DNA from: Onchocerca lupi
Taxonomy: Eukaryota > Nematoda > Chromadorea > Rhabditida > Onchocercidae
DNA: 64,000 nucleotides
Direction: 5' to 3'
Assembly: GCA_028564675.1 (NCBI GenBank)
Contig: JAOVVO010000127.1
Span: forward strand, 1-64,000
The position numbers and the translations under genes are program-made. Positions 39,721-53,100 of the stretch are shown in pieces; the first letter of the stretch is position 1, and each line of letters starts with the position of its first letter. The notes under the pieces were generated by a model, which did no database searches, was not told the origin of the DNA, and was given only the letters and a program-made list of their open reading frames with translations.

Positions 39721-42176
39721 CATTACTCACTTCTTTCTTTCTCTTCAATTGCTCCAATAAGCATAATTTGAGTTGAATCGAAAGAGTCGAAAATGCGGGA
39801 GTGGAATTTTAGATCAGAAAGAATGATGATTCCCTAGAGATTGCGCAAAAGTCTGAATGAAAAGACAATTTTTGATGGATTTCTTGTGACACTTCCCTCT
39901 GTCTTTCATAGTTCTGCCTGTTGCAAGAGTTTCAATTCAAAAAATGAATTCTTGACTGGAATTATAAAAAATTTAAAAAAGTAAAGAGCGACTCAGGACA
40001 TTGTATAAAAAAGTGTTGTCCAGATGATTTCTCGAGAAGTCGAGAAATATTGTTGGCTTGCTGAAAGAAAAAAGCAAAATAATTCTGATTTTCGTTAACA
40101 AAAGCAAGAAATGAGTGCAACGCCGTTGCTGTAATCTATTTGATCTAAAAGCAAAAAAAAAAAAAAAAAAAAGAAAAAAAAGAAAAAAACTTTTGTATAA
40201 TTCATGATAATGGAAAAGAATGAAATGAATAATGGATGATTGATCAAGAAATGAAAGAATGAAAATCTCAAGCAACATTTCACATATGACATTGAATTGA
40301 GATGTGAAAAACAGAGATAATGATGATTCGGTGATTTGAAAGATTTTAGCGATGATGATGATTAGATAAACATCTGAATCAGTGATAATCTAGCAAAATA
40401 AATACATTTATCTCTGTGAGATTTTTTATCTATAATCGGTCATTTTTGACATCGATCGAGTTATCATTTGAAGAGAGATAAGAAAACAAGCTTGATAAAT
40501 TGTGATAAATAAGTTAAATAAATTAAAGAAATAATATCAAATATGCTTTAGTGACATCCAAAAAATATACAGCAATATAAAATGATGATATGAACATTCT
40601 ACTTTTTTTTTTCCATCGATCATTATATGGAAAAATTTAATTTCTAAATTGAAAACGAATAGAATTTACATTTTTGTTTGGAATCGAATGTATCATTATT
40701 TTGTTGCAAATAGGAAACAATTAGAAAATTTTTGAAAAAAAAAAAAAAAAACGTAAAACAAAAAAATGAAATGAATTAAAGGAAAAAAAAGAAAGAATTG
40801 AAAAGAGAGAATTCATTATTAGATAAAAAGGGTAAACAAATTGATCGTGAATGGAATTAACAATTAAAGTTTATAAACAAAATTGAGAGATAAAAACTGA
40901 AATTTATTACTAGTATTATGTCTTAAACATTCATATCAATAAAAGTTTTTTGAAAAAAAAAAAAAACATGCAAATCATTTGTAAGTTTTACTATTATCGA
41001 TTGAATACCTGTTTTCTTTTGCGGAATTTATCGTGAAAGTAGAAAATTACCAGAAAGAAATAATTCTGCAAATAAATGCTTGATGAAGTGTCTATCGATC
41101 GAAATAGCTAACGAGTTCAGAAAATCTGAAAATTAATCCCGAATCCTAAATATTGCTGTCTTATGAATGCTTTCGGAAGGAATACAATGATAATGCGAAA
41201 TTTTGAATCGTTTTTTTATCTTTCCATGGCCTGGATATTTAATTATTCTGTCATGCTAATTTATTTTTCCATAAATAAATAAATCTTAGAAGAAGCTATC
41301 TTTCATAAATCTCAATTTATTCATATTTTTCTGACAACTTTAAAAAGTTTGCTGACAAGATTTTCTGCAAATACATTTAATTCAGAAAAAGATTCCTTGA
41401 GAAATAGATTTAGTACAAGTCATCATCGTTCTCCACACTTATTCATATCTTATTTTATTTATTCAAATATCTGAAAATTTTCAAACTTTCGGATATTTTC
41501 TATTCTTTTCATTTTTCAACAAAATAAAATAAGATTTGTAAAAATATTACTTCAAACAACTTCTACCTTCCTAAAGTTGATTAATCCTATCTTCCATTTT
41601 TTTTTCTTTCAAATCTTAAAATATTGTTAAATTAAATGAATTAAACTGGCCTGAAGTTTTCCGCTCATTTTCGAAATGAAATTGTACTATTTGCCTAAAT
41701 ATTATAACGAAAAGGTGACATACATGCTATTCATAATCACTATTTTGGTCGTAATTAAATCATAATTACTGATTATATTTAATTAATTAAGATCAGTAGT
41801 TTCAAATGCATTCAATTCGAATCGAAGATGATAAATAAATAACTATCAAGCTAGGCTATTACAAATGACATGCTTTATTGATTGATTGGGCATTTCAAAT
41901 AGTTTTGAAATGAGAAAATGCATCAAGAATTTGTTGTCACATCTTCTGTGACATTATACACCCGGCAAAATGCAAAATGGTTGATAACGATCAACGAACA
42001 ATGACTGTCATTTGATGCACTTCAGAAGCATTTGATAGGAAAAACGATGTGTACGCATCTGAGAGAAGAATCGTCATCTCTTCCATCTAATTTGCATTTT
42101 AAAATAGTTAATTTAATCGATTACAATCGTGAAACAATGAAAGGTCACTTCTGACATTTGTTGACATCTACAATGA

Positions 42177-42209
<33 letters not shown>

Positions 42210-43917
42210 CCTATTCTAGACGAACGAATGTATCGAATGTCAACAATATAAATGTCATCAATAATAGTCGAATACCTTTCAACGGAACAATCATTTCTTG
42301 ATGAAAATAATTGAAGGAATTTGTGAGAAATTGATTGAAAAACTTGAATTTTTTCAAACAATTAAATCGACAAAAATTCCGGCAAACTTTCATTTTTTTT
42401 TTTTTGAAAAAAATAATAGATTGATAAGTTGATTAAGAAATGGAAATAATAGCAAAAAGTTTGATATATATATATTGAAGGAAAATACGAAATGAAGAAG
42501 TTAACGATTGTAAGAAGAATGGCAAACAGAAATGTTGAATGAATGGTTTTTGATGAAATGAATTGAAATGAGATGAGATTGGTGATATTATTTATAATTG
42601 AGAATGATTTTGTCTAACAGTTTGATAAACAACAATTTTTCCCTTTCTAATCAACGAAATCACCGTATTTCTGTGGCGAAATGATGACAGTATTAGTTTT
42701 CATCAAGGTGACAATGAAAGTATTGATTTAGCAAGTTATGTAAGGCATACTGGATGAGAGAAAAATTGAAATAAAACGAACAGCTAATCGATCATTTCAT
42801 CGATGAATTGTCAATGAATTGAATTTGAAATTCTTCGAGCAAATCGAGATTTTAGCAGTTTATATGCAACAAAATCAGCAAAACATGTTCGTCTTCCTTT
42901 CTTTTTTCTTTTTCTTTTTGCCTTACATTGAAGACAATTATAAAGAAAAAAAAAAAAAAAAAAAAAAGAAATTGTCGCTTTTGTTGAAAGATAAGAAATC
43001 GGTATTTGCGGTTGAAAAATAGCAATTTATGGGCCATTAAATCATCAATTCACGTTCACTCTATTCCTCATTTTTGGGCAGCTATGTATTCTACAAAATT
43101 TCACTTTAAAACTCATTTCCAATTTATTTATTTACCTTTTTTTTTTCCTTCCATCATTAAATTGATATTATGTATTACTGTAGCAAAATAACTTCACAGT
43201 ATGTCAACATATTACTGTAATGATGATTTCTTCTACAATAAATGCTGGACGTGATACTGTATCATTCAATAAACATTGACACGTGATACAGAACGTAAGT
43301 AAAAATCGTTTCATCGCAATAACTGATATTTGAGAATAGCAATGTATATTACAAATGAAGAAAGTAGAAAAATTAAATGAGATTTTCACCTCAAAAATAG
43401 TCCCTTTTAAATAAAAATCAAAAAGTTGGATGAATTTCTCGAAATTTTGATTGATTGATCATAAAACGATTTGTTTGAAATAAAATGTTAATGATATATA
43501 ATAGATAATTCAATTTGCTTTTTAACCCGCCTATTTCAATTATTTTTTACAGCTATTGTATTTATTCTAAAAAGAAATAATCGGCAGTATCTCCGATAGA
43601 TTTTAATGTTTACAAGTAAATGAAGTATCAAGAAATTACTAGAAATATTAAAAAGAAAAAGTTTGCAACAAACAACTGGATTGAATCCTTTTTTTTTTCT
43701 CTTTTTTTTTTTTTTTGTTAATTCAAGAACTAGTAAGAAATTAAATTGAAAAAAAATTGATAGCCTAAAATTTGCGCAATATTGATGATTATCTGATTTC
43801 AAAATCTTTGTGGCAAAGTTTTTTGCATTAAATTACGGTGCTTTATAAATTGAACTTTTTGTCGTTGCAAAAAAAAAAAAAAAAAAAGAAAAACAAAAGT
43901 GAAATATTTGTTCAGTG

Positions 43918-44196
43918 AAAATTTGAGAAGAAACAACTGCAAATCTCTAAACTGTCAAAAATTTACAAAAAGAGATTTTTTTCTTCCTCAATTCAACATC
44001 CGGAAAATTAATTAAATAAAGCAAGGCATTCTCTAAAAACTAGTCAAATAAATTAGTGAATACATTTTTCTGAGATTTAAAAAAAAAAAGAAAAAGGAAA
44101 AAAATTCCAATTTTTTAATGTTTTGCTGAAAAAAAATTTCTTTTTGTAAATTTTTTGACAATTTCAAGATTTGCAGTTGTTCCTTCTCAAATTTTT
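43918..44196. repeat. Long inverted repeat (fold-back element), arms about 65 bp
   Basis: Left arm about 43918-43983, right arm about 44130-44196. AAATTTGAGAAGAAACAACT followed by GCAAATCTCTAAACTGTC on the left pairs with GACAATTTCAAGATTTGC followed by AGTTGTTCCTTCTCAAATTT on the right, with roughly 85-90% complementarity. The spacer is about 146 bases and has no ORF. It resembles a small fold-back or MITE-type element, or the gene for a long hairpin RNA. Confidence 0.8.
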
Positions 44197-47100
44197 ACAG
44201 AGCTAGTTTTAGTTCAAATTTCAAAAGTAAGTTCCATTTCCCAAATGGACGAAATCAATTGCACTTGATAATTAATAATTAAGTTAATTGATTAAATGCT
44301 GGCAGCTTAATTTTTAAGCACATAATCATGATTTTTGAGATAATCGCCTTGAAATTTCTATAAAAAAAATGCGAATTTTTAGAAATTTTCTAAAATTTCT
44401 GAGAAACTAAAATAAAACCAGGTTTGATAGTGCTTCGCACAATGAGCATCAAATAATATAAATGTTAAAATTATCCTCAAATAATGATAATTTTTCGGAA
44501 GTTTGCTAAAAAAAAAAAAAAAAAAAAAGATAATGAAGACGATGGTATTTTAATGAATTACACATTCAATCAGAGAAATGCGATGTATTGAACGATGTAA
44601 AGTGATAATTTTTATTTTTTTACATATGATGTCATTTAAATATAATCTATTTTAATATTTTCAATTTGATTTTGCAAAAAAAAAAAAAAAAAATTCAAAT
44701 TTCACTAAAATTAGAAGTTTTGCCAAGAATTGAATGATAAGAATATTTACAGATAAATTTTCAAATTCAGCATTCTATTAATTGAGTAATGCTCTAATAA
44801 TTGAACTTAGCCTACAAACTTGATTACTTAATTTTCCATATCTTATAACATATATCTTATCAACAATATTACAGTTTTGCTATTGCATAAAGCTATAAAT
44901 ATTTTATTTTCCTTTTTATCCATTGCAGCTTATATCAAGTCCACTTCTAATGACTAAATTATCTTTGAAATAATTTAATTCAAAAGAATTCATTTTAAAA
45001 GTTAACTTAAATAATCTTAAGATGCTAAGAATACTTGGAAAATATGTTAACAAATTCAAAATTTTTTTGATGACATTTTGCTAATGATTTATATACAAGA
45101 ATTGGATGAAATACAAAATACGTATATCTGTCAATGCATAAAATTGAAAATTGTCTACTATTTGTTAGTTTCAGGAGAAATTCATTAAAATCATCAAACT
45201 TTTTTTCCTATTCTCTTTTTTTTTTTTTTTTTTTTTGATAAAAATATTAGACAAACAATTCAATAAAAAAAATAATAAGTAAACAAAAAGAAAAAGCAAA
45301 ATAATTGAACTTTTTGTTATAAAGAAATGTAATCAATATGAATTATTTGATGAATTGCTCATTTTAAATGAAATGAAATAAAAATAAGGCATACAAACAA
45401 TCACATATGCATATGGCATATCTTAATTTTTTTCCCACAAAATATTACACAATTTTTTCGTTTTTTTTTTTTTTTTTTTGCAAAAATTTTCAACGATAGA
45501 AATTGAAAATATTATTGAATAAGTTAATGAATGAATGAGAAAAACTTGTATGAATAGTTGAATGAAAAAGTCCTAAAAGAAAGAAAACGAAAAGAGGAAA
45601 AGAGGAAAAAAAAAAAAAAAAGGTGAAATGAAGGGAAGTTATTTAGCAACACAACTATCATCCAACTTTACTGAATTAAATTTTTATAGCATTTTTTCTC
45701 GAGATTGATTGAAATTTGTTGATTTTGAGGGAAAAAAGTTTGTTAAGCTTCACTTTTCGGAGTGAAAAATTTGAACCAGCTGTCCCATACATATATTATT
45801 ATCACTTTACAACTTGCCAAACACAATACTTCATTTCGAAGCAATTTTGCCAATTATATATCTTTGAAGTTTTTTTTTTTTTCCTTTTCTCTTTCTCTCT
45901 TCTTGTTTTTTTTTTTTTTCCTTCTCTATTACAATATTCTAATTATTTTAGAATATGAGAAGAATGTTGAACTTTTTTCATTATTCGAAATTTCACATAA
46001 CATTTCTATGTCAACAAATTTATCGTTGACATTATCAGCACAGATTATCAGATTATCACTCTCAAAACATTTACAGGGAAGGAAACATAAAGACTGAAAT
46101 TAAATCAAAAATGTACTAATCAAAACAAATTTGCTATCATGTAAATATTTACTTACTACACCAAATAATTTCCTTATCATTAAAAAAAATAATAGAGAAA
46201 AAGAAATGATGAAGTAAACGAATCATTAAATTTTAATTTTATAATTTATAAGGTCATTGAATAGACATGAAAATTATATTCATTATAGAAACATTAGCTA
46301 AATTTGAATTAAAATAAATTTCCATATCTCCATTTCCAGCATTAATAAAAAATTATAAGTTCTGAATTACTCTAATAATAAAAGATTTAATCATCATACG
46401 TGTGACATGGAAATGTCAGGAGAATCATTTAACTTGATCATAATTATCGGAATTTAGAAAATATAAATTTTATAATCTCTACAGTCAGTCAGTCAAATCA
46501 CAATTAAAAGTAGGAATATTTCGAGGAGAAACATTAAAAATGTCCTTATTTATCGGGATTTTTTAGAGTTTTCAATTATTCCCGATTAAATTAGTGATAT
46601 ATAATCTCAGTAAAAGTGATTCATCATGAAAATGACAGTGAAACAGTGTGAAACACTACAAATGAATAAATCCGAGAGATGAACAGGACACGGGAAAAAC
46701 CGCATTCCGGATAATAATCATCTCGTAGAGCAGAAAAAGGATCATTTTTTACTATTTTATATTGCAACAAGAATGACTTGCAATGAACAAATAATTCAGA
46801 AATCACAAGCTATCTTTGATAAAAATACAAAAAATATAATTAGCAGATAAGCGTAAAAGTTATCAATGAACAAGTGATAAGTAATATCCTTTAGTATTAA
46901 TGAATAGTTTTCAAGTGAATCTATAAAGAGCAAAATTGAATATGACAAAAACATTGATCAAATTTGCCGATCATCAAAAATTATAATATCAATCCTTAAG
47001 ATCATCCAAATCCAATGAAAGAATTGATAGAAAGAAAATGAATTTGTAAATCTGTAAATTTAGCTTGTTTTCTCAATCATATAAAAATACTTAGCAATCG

Positions 47101-49026
47101 AATTCTTTTTCGATAATGCATGCACAGATAAACAAGAAGATGTTCATATTTAAAGAAAAAAAAAAAGCAAAGTTCAGATTTCGAAATATTTAAATATTAG
47201 ACAAAATTTTAGTCTCTTCACTTAATTTCATACTTCAAATTAACAAATAACATTTAATTGTTAAACATTTTTTCTTCAATTTTACATAATGTATTTTTAT
47301 CCAACGAACAATCGTATATTCTTCTTTTTTTTTTTTTCTTCTGTTAAGCCGAAAAAACACTAAGCGAATGATTTATTAAATTATTTTTAAAGCGCTAAGC
47401 GAAGAAGTGTTTGCATCGCCGAAACTCCAAAATGATATTTTTTTTTTTTTTTTTTTTTTTTTTAACTAACACAAATATCATTCATTTCTTGCTATGAAAA
47501 AGAAGGAACAGATAGATGAAGGAAAAATGGAATGTTTTATTAAAGCGAAGGCATTTTGCTTTTCTCCTCAATACAATCTACTTTTGAATGGAAAAAAAAA
47601 AAAAAAAGAAAAAACAAACTTTTATTTTAGACTATTCTTTTTAGCTTCCATACCATATCCATGCATACATTATTAACATTTCTCCGCATACCGTACCTGG
47701 TCCGATAAGAATAAATATTTTGAGTACAATGGACGACATATTTTAGCATATCTAATGAGAGGAAAAGAAAAAAAAAAAGGTTACAATGATAAACTTTCAT
47801 ATAATAGATACATCACTTTACATTTGTAACGATTGAATGAAATTCATCATAACATACTATAATAAATAGTAATTATTGTTAGAGAAAATATTGATAATAG
47901 AAAGAAAGATAGTCGTATTCATAAAAAAAAAAAAAAAAGAAATCATAATTAGAAAATAAATTATCAGAAATTGCTTTGAATGAGAAGATTGCAATCGTTG
48001 ATTATAAATATTTTCATATAATTCTTTAAATTCATTAATTTGCTCCATTAAAATCTGATTTTTATTTATTTAAATTTCAATAGTAGAAAAGAAATGATTT
48101 CATAAATGATGCCTTTTTTTTGCAATCATTTTTTTTTTTTTTTTGGTTCTTCTCATTAGAAAATTGTTATGTTTCAAATAATAGATTGCTAATATTTTTA
48201 TAAATTATAAAAAAATCATCCATTTATGATATAGTTCGTTAACATTATGAGAATGTTTGTTCCTAATCAATAAAGGAAAACTTAGACATATCAGTTAATC
48301 TTCTGCCTTCTTGATTTGATAATAACAAAAATTACTCATTAATTGAGTAATTATGTATTCTTTTGTTTTCTTTCACATTTATTATATTTAAATCTGGAAA
48401 ACTTTAGAGAATGGTAGCATTATTGATTGATTGATTTAAATTGAATCTAACATATTCTATAGCGAAATGAATAAACAATTGCAGTGATAATCTTATCATC
48501 CAATGTATGCTTTCTAGGATTTTTAAAAGTTCTCATGCATACCAATGAAATAAATAATCAATCAATCAGATATCTAAAGATGATACAGAACGGCGCTAAC
48601 CGCAATCATAACGACAATCGCAAGCTATTATCATAAGTGATAATCGGCTTGTTCTACCGTAATTGTTCCTTCTCTATTCTTTTCCATTGCTTATGCAAAT
48701 GATTAGAAAAAAATGAAACCCAGTATTATGTATATTTGCGCGTGAAAGAGAAATAACCTTTGAAAGGGAATGTATCATCGCAACTTTGATGACATTAACG
48801 ATTTGCAAAGTTTAATATTTATGAGAACAATAGTCAGTCATTTGAATTCAAGCTAACATTCAATATTGGAAGCATAATTGCATGCAGACATAAGTGAATC
48901 TATCTTGTGGATAAAACTTAGAAATAGTTACATGCAACACAAGTTAATTGAATTTATCCAAAATTACGCAACATATCTAAGAAAGTAATTTCGAATTCGG
49001 GAAATTCAAATTTCATATTGGTCTCC

Positions 49027-49130
49027 TGCATAGGTACCTCAGGGAGGGACATTTGGTACCTCACTGTCAACTAAGACTGAGAGGTGTATGGTACCTTGAC
49101 CGTCAACCAGGAGTCCTGCAAACGGTTGAA
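49027..49130. repeat. GC-rich patch with three GGTACC-containing units
   Basis: GGTACC occurs three times within about 60 bases (near 49034, 49054 and 49090). The second and third copies head 35-base units that align along TGGTACCT...C(T/C)GTCAAC(T/C)A(A/G)G. The patch stands out against AT-rich flanks. No ORF is supported, and no known element is recognised. Confidence 0.6.
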
Positions 49131-50136
49131 ATGAGGATTGCGGAAAGGAGAGGAGTAGGAGAATGCGAAATTTAATGAGATTTTTGTAGTAGTTTTATTG
49201 AGCTCAGGAAAATAGGAGAAAGTTACTGAAGAGATGACAGAGATTGGTAAGAATTAGAGGAGATTAAGCAATAGATTGAGATCTAGAGAATGAGAGCGTG
49301 TGCAGTAATTCTCTTGTTGAAATTGTCACATTATTGTTTTTAATTTAATTGATTATAAAATGAAAAATCGATTGTCACCATATTATCTTAATCGTCAAGC
49401 ATGCATTTACCACATTCAATCAGAAAAATAGTACAAAATTTTGCAGAAATTTACAAAAATTTTTGGAATGTTGAAAATTTTTAACTTATACAAAAGTCTG
49501 TTCTGAATTTGCCTCATTTTTGATGGATAATTTTCAAGAAAAGAAATATATGTCAGACTTGGCCATGTATAAACTTACCTAAGTACTAGTAGTTAGTAAT
49601 GTACTTTATTCAAGCATAATTGGGACACAATTACTGATAATCAGGAAGATAAAAAGTTATACTTAGGCTCAGGCCTAGAGTTGTAATTTCTTAATTTCTT
49701 GATTAATTTCTTAATTTCTGTAATTTCTTTTTAGAATATTGTTATGCATGATGTTGTGAATGAGAAAGCATATATCTTATAGTTTATTTCTCCTAAACCG
49801 TAAATTTCTTTCATCGTCTAATATTGTATGAAAAAACATTTTTTAGAAAGGTTAAAAGAGAAAAAATTTGTGTAATGTATCTTTGTTTGTAAACACAGCT
49901 TATGGTAAAGTAACAATGGTAGCTTGCTAAAATAATGTTATACTATTTTTTAGAAATAAGGCATTGTTATCTGTTTTCATTGAGTCATCTATAGGACTTT
50001 GATCATGTTGTAAAAGTCCTCATTCAGATCTAGAATGGTGTAGAAATAGTTTTAGAATTTATGAATATTAATAACATGAAAAGAAAATGCAACTGAGAAT
50101 GTTATTGATATTCACAAATCCATCTTTTTTTTCCAG

Positions 50137-50158
50137 ATTTTCGGAATTGAATCTCAAG
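50137..50158 (+). promoter_or_regulatory. Leader of Nup93 after a candidate trans-splice acceptor
   Basis: A strong TTTTTTTTCCAG acceptor ends at 50136, 22 nt before the ATG at 50159. This fits spliced-leader addition; a cis-spliced 5'UTR is the alternative. Confidence 0.55.
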
Positions 50159-53100
50159 ATGCCAGGAGCATTCGAAGATCTGTTGAATAAATCGGACCGA
50201 TTGTCGGTACCATCTAAAATTATTCCAAAAGAATCATTAGCATCATCGGTAATAATGCATTTCATTTTTCCCAAATCCTTTTCTTGAACATAAAAAGAAC
50301 TAATAAATGACTAATTTCATATCCAAATCAGCATTTCTGATTAAAATCTAAATTTTATTCAACTAAATCTAAACTTCCGTGAATAATGGTATTAAATCAA
50401 CTGTTACTATTAGATAAGAAATATTCTTTATAGTGAAGTTTTGGCAAATTTTATAGCAGTGATAAGAAAGATGCTTACTTAATGAACTTGTTTATGGAAT
50501 TATTAGAAAATCAAAAAATAGGAATTGAATTAAGATATATAAAATCTTTTATTAAAGTATGGATGAATTAACAGATGAATTATCATTTCATTTCAGTACA
50601 AAACTCGTGTCGACCTTGCTTTAAATGATGTCTTTCGAAGAAGTGAAGATTTATGGAAAAAGAAAACAGTTGCCGAGGAACGGTTATTCGATGTGGAAGT
50701 ATGTTTAATCATTGTACATGATTTTTATATTTTGCTTAATTCCATGAAATTTTGTTCTTTTTTATTTAATTAATTGTTGATGTTAAAGATGGGTTTGTTA
50801 CTGGGTGGAAAGGGCTTTTCACTCAGTTCAGTACCACAAATGCAAGAAGAAGCAGCAGAAAATGGAGCAGAAGAGGTCGTATTGCCATCGACAGACTGCC
50901 AACACATGTTAAATGAAATTGTTGCTGAAACTTCGATTCGTACTCGTTTGGAAGCTGAAAGAGCATTCATGAATCAGCGCGTAGTGGATCAGACATACAT
51001 GATGGCTAAATCTGTAACGAAACCTACCGCTTCTGGTATTTCATCTTCCAAAGTAAATCTTGTCCAATTATTGTAAATCTCATAATAATTGAAGGAACAA
51101 TAGTTATCCAAGTCATTCTTTAATATTTGTTTAAAAAAAAAATGCTTTTATACTTGCACAACTTCTGTTACTTGTTTGCTTTCTTAGTTTGTGACACGAA
51201 TTTCGTATGATAAGCTCCTGGCATCTTCCTTACTGAATTATCAATTAGTTTTGCTAATTAATCCGTGTTAAATAAAAATGTAAATATTTTGATTATGATC
51301 TTTGTTGGAAAGTTATATACATATTTGATGTTTCATGTGAAAAGTAAAATCTTTTGATTTTGTTAACTCCCGGACCCATATCGCAGATACAACAGTTTTT
51401 CAGGCAACGAACTTGGACTCTATCAAATCCATCAAGCCTGGTGATAGTATAGAACTGACATTCGCCCAGGGGGTAAGTTTCCAAATTTAACACAAGTTAT
51501 GTTAGGGAAAAAGTGGAAGTGGTTCGATTGAATGGAATGTTTTTTTCGATTACTGAAAGAATTTTTGAAAACATCTTTTTCAATTTTATTATATACACTC
51601 TGGTCTTTTTTAATTTCCAGGTTTCTGATTACATAGCACAAAAAAAAGTGGACAAGTTAGCTATGGCTTTCAGAGAAGCTGCATCGAAATCACGCGATGA
51701 TGGAATAATCGCATTATGGGAGCAGGCTCTTGCACCACTGAATCATCCATTTGTTCCTACTGGTATTGCCAAAAATTTCCGTTCTTCAGTCTCTTGGACA
51801 AAACACATTATTGATACAACTTTGGAATTTCTTCACAAAAAGTGAGCCAATTTTTAAGATTTCTGGCTATATTTTTTGAGTTTACTTCTTCCTTAAAAAA
51901 TATGGGTCCTGGTTTACTTAGATCAGGCAAAAGTATTATTAACTGAAAGATTGTAAAATGTTTACCTTCTAAATGCAAAGCTATTTAGAGAAATTTCCTT
52001 CTCTGGCCATACAAACAGTGTTGTTTGTTGTTCAGATTTTCTATAAATGCACAGATAATATTTTCATTCATTCCTAAAATCATGAAAAATTATGTTCATC
52101 TAGCAGAAAATAGTTTTGTAATTATACAATATAAAGCTTTTTACAGTTTTGTTTCTCATATGGAGACAGTTGTGGAAAATAATTTAGCAGTTGCTCGAAG
52201 AGGTGGTAATCCAACTTTATTGTCGCTTGTCGATGCTTTTCTAAACGTGAAACACTTTAAGCCAACTCAACGACACACTCAGGTAATCTGATCTCATAAT
52301 ATATTTATTTAAAGTTATCCTCGCTTAATCATTTTTGAAGATTTTCAGGTTATTGAGATTATAGCTGTTGGAAGTTTGTTATTCTATTTATTTCATTTAA
52401 CAGTTAAATATTTTAGGATGGCGTATATGGACCAAATGGACATGCTCTTTGGGAAGTTATTTATTATTGTTTAAGGGCTGGAGAACTGCAGTCTGTTGCA
52501 AAGATAGCTGATTCACATTTGAAAAATTTACCATCTTGCGCAGCTGCGACGATTGCTTTACTTGAGCTTGAAAAAAGTAAAAAGTAGGTTCCTAAAAAAT
52601 AAAAAGCAAGTTTCCTCTGAATTCATCCGTGTCTTTGAGTTTCGTGTTTGATTTTACTGTAGTTCGAGTAATTGATTTTCTAAATGACGAGAAAAAAAGT
52701 TACTTTTACATTCGGTTTTGCTGCTCAACATAAATCAATATTGTATTATCATTCTGGGGATGGCTGGAATTGTTAATATAAATTTTATGTGAGTACGATT
52801 TAATTATTTTGATTGAGAAATCCAGTTTAATATTAGGCTTTCTGCTGACGTTCGATTGAAAGTGAAGGCAGAATGGCGTTGTGAATCACATTCGTTTGTC
52901 GATATTTACAAAAAGGCAGTATATTGTGCTCTGCTTGGTGGTGATGTGCCTGAAGTGTGCAACAATTTGGAAAATTGGCTTTGGTTGAAATTATATCCAT
53001 GTGGTATAGATCCTGCGCTTTCACCTGCAGTTTTTAGAGAGCTTCAGAGACTTATATCTGTTGACTACGGTAATTTGTAATATGTCGCGTATTTTCTTTA

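Larger units (their letters stand above)
35670..50136. other. 14.5-kb gene-poor intergenic region between head-to-head RhoGEF and Nup93
   Basis: I found no exon chain with splice signals and homology on either strand. The open frames here (for example 36679-37155 minus, 45762-46097 plus) are Phe/Ser/Leu/Lys-rich products of biased AT sequence. Contents listed separately: a 132-bp tandem repeat (37.3-37.8 kb), a slightly GC-richer patch (39.38-39.72 kb), a long inverted repeat (43.9-44.2 kb) and a GC-rich tandem patch (49.03-49.13 kb). Promoters of both flanking genes must lie inside. Fast-evolving genes or noncoding RNA genes cannot be excluded by eye. Confidence 0.55.

Noticed and set aside
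45716..46097. Two overlapping plus-strand open frames
   Set aside because: Both are driven by a long T-rich tract giving runs of Phe and Ser, and I saw no splice partners or homology.
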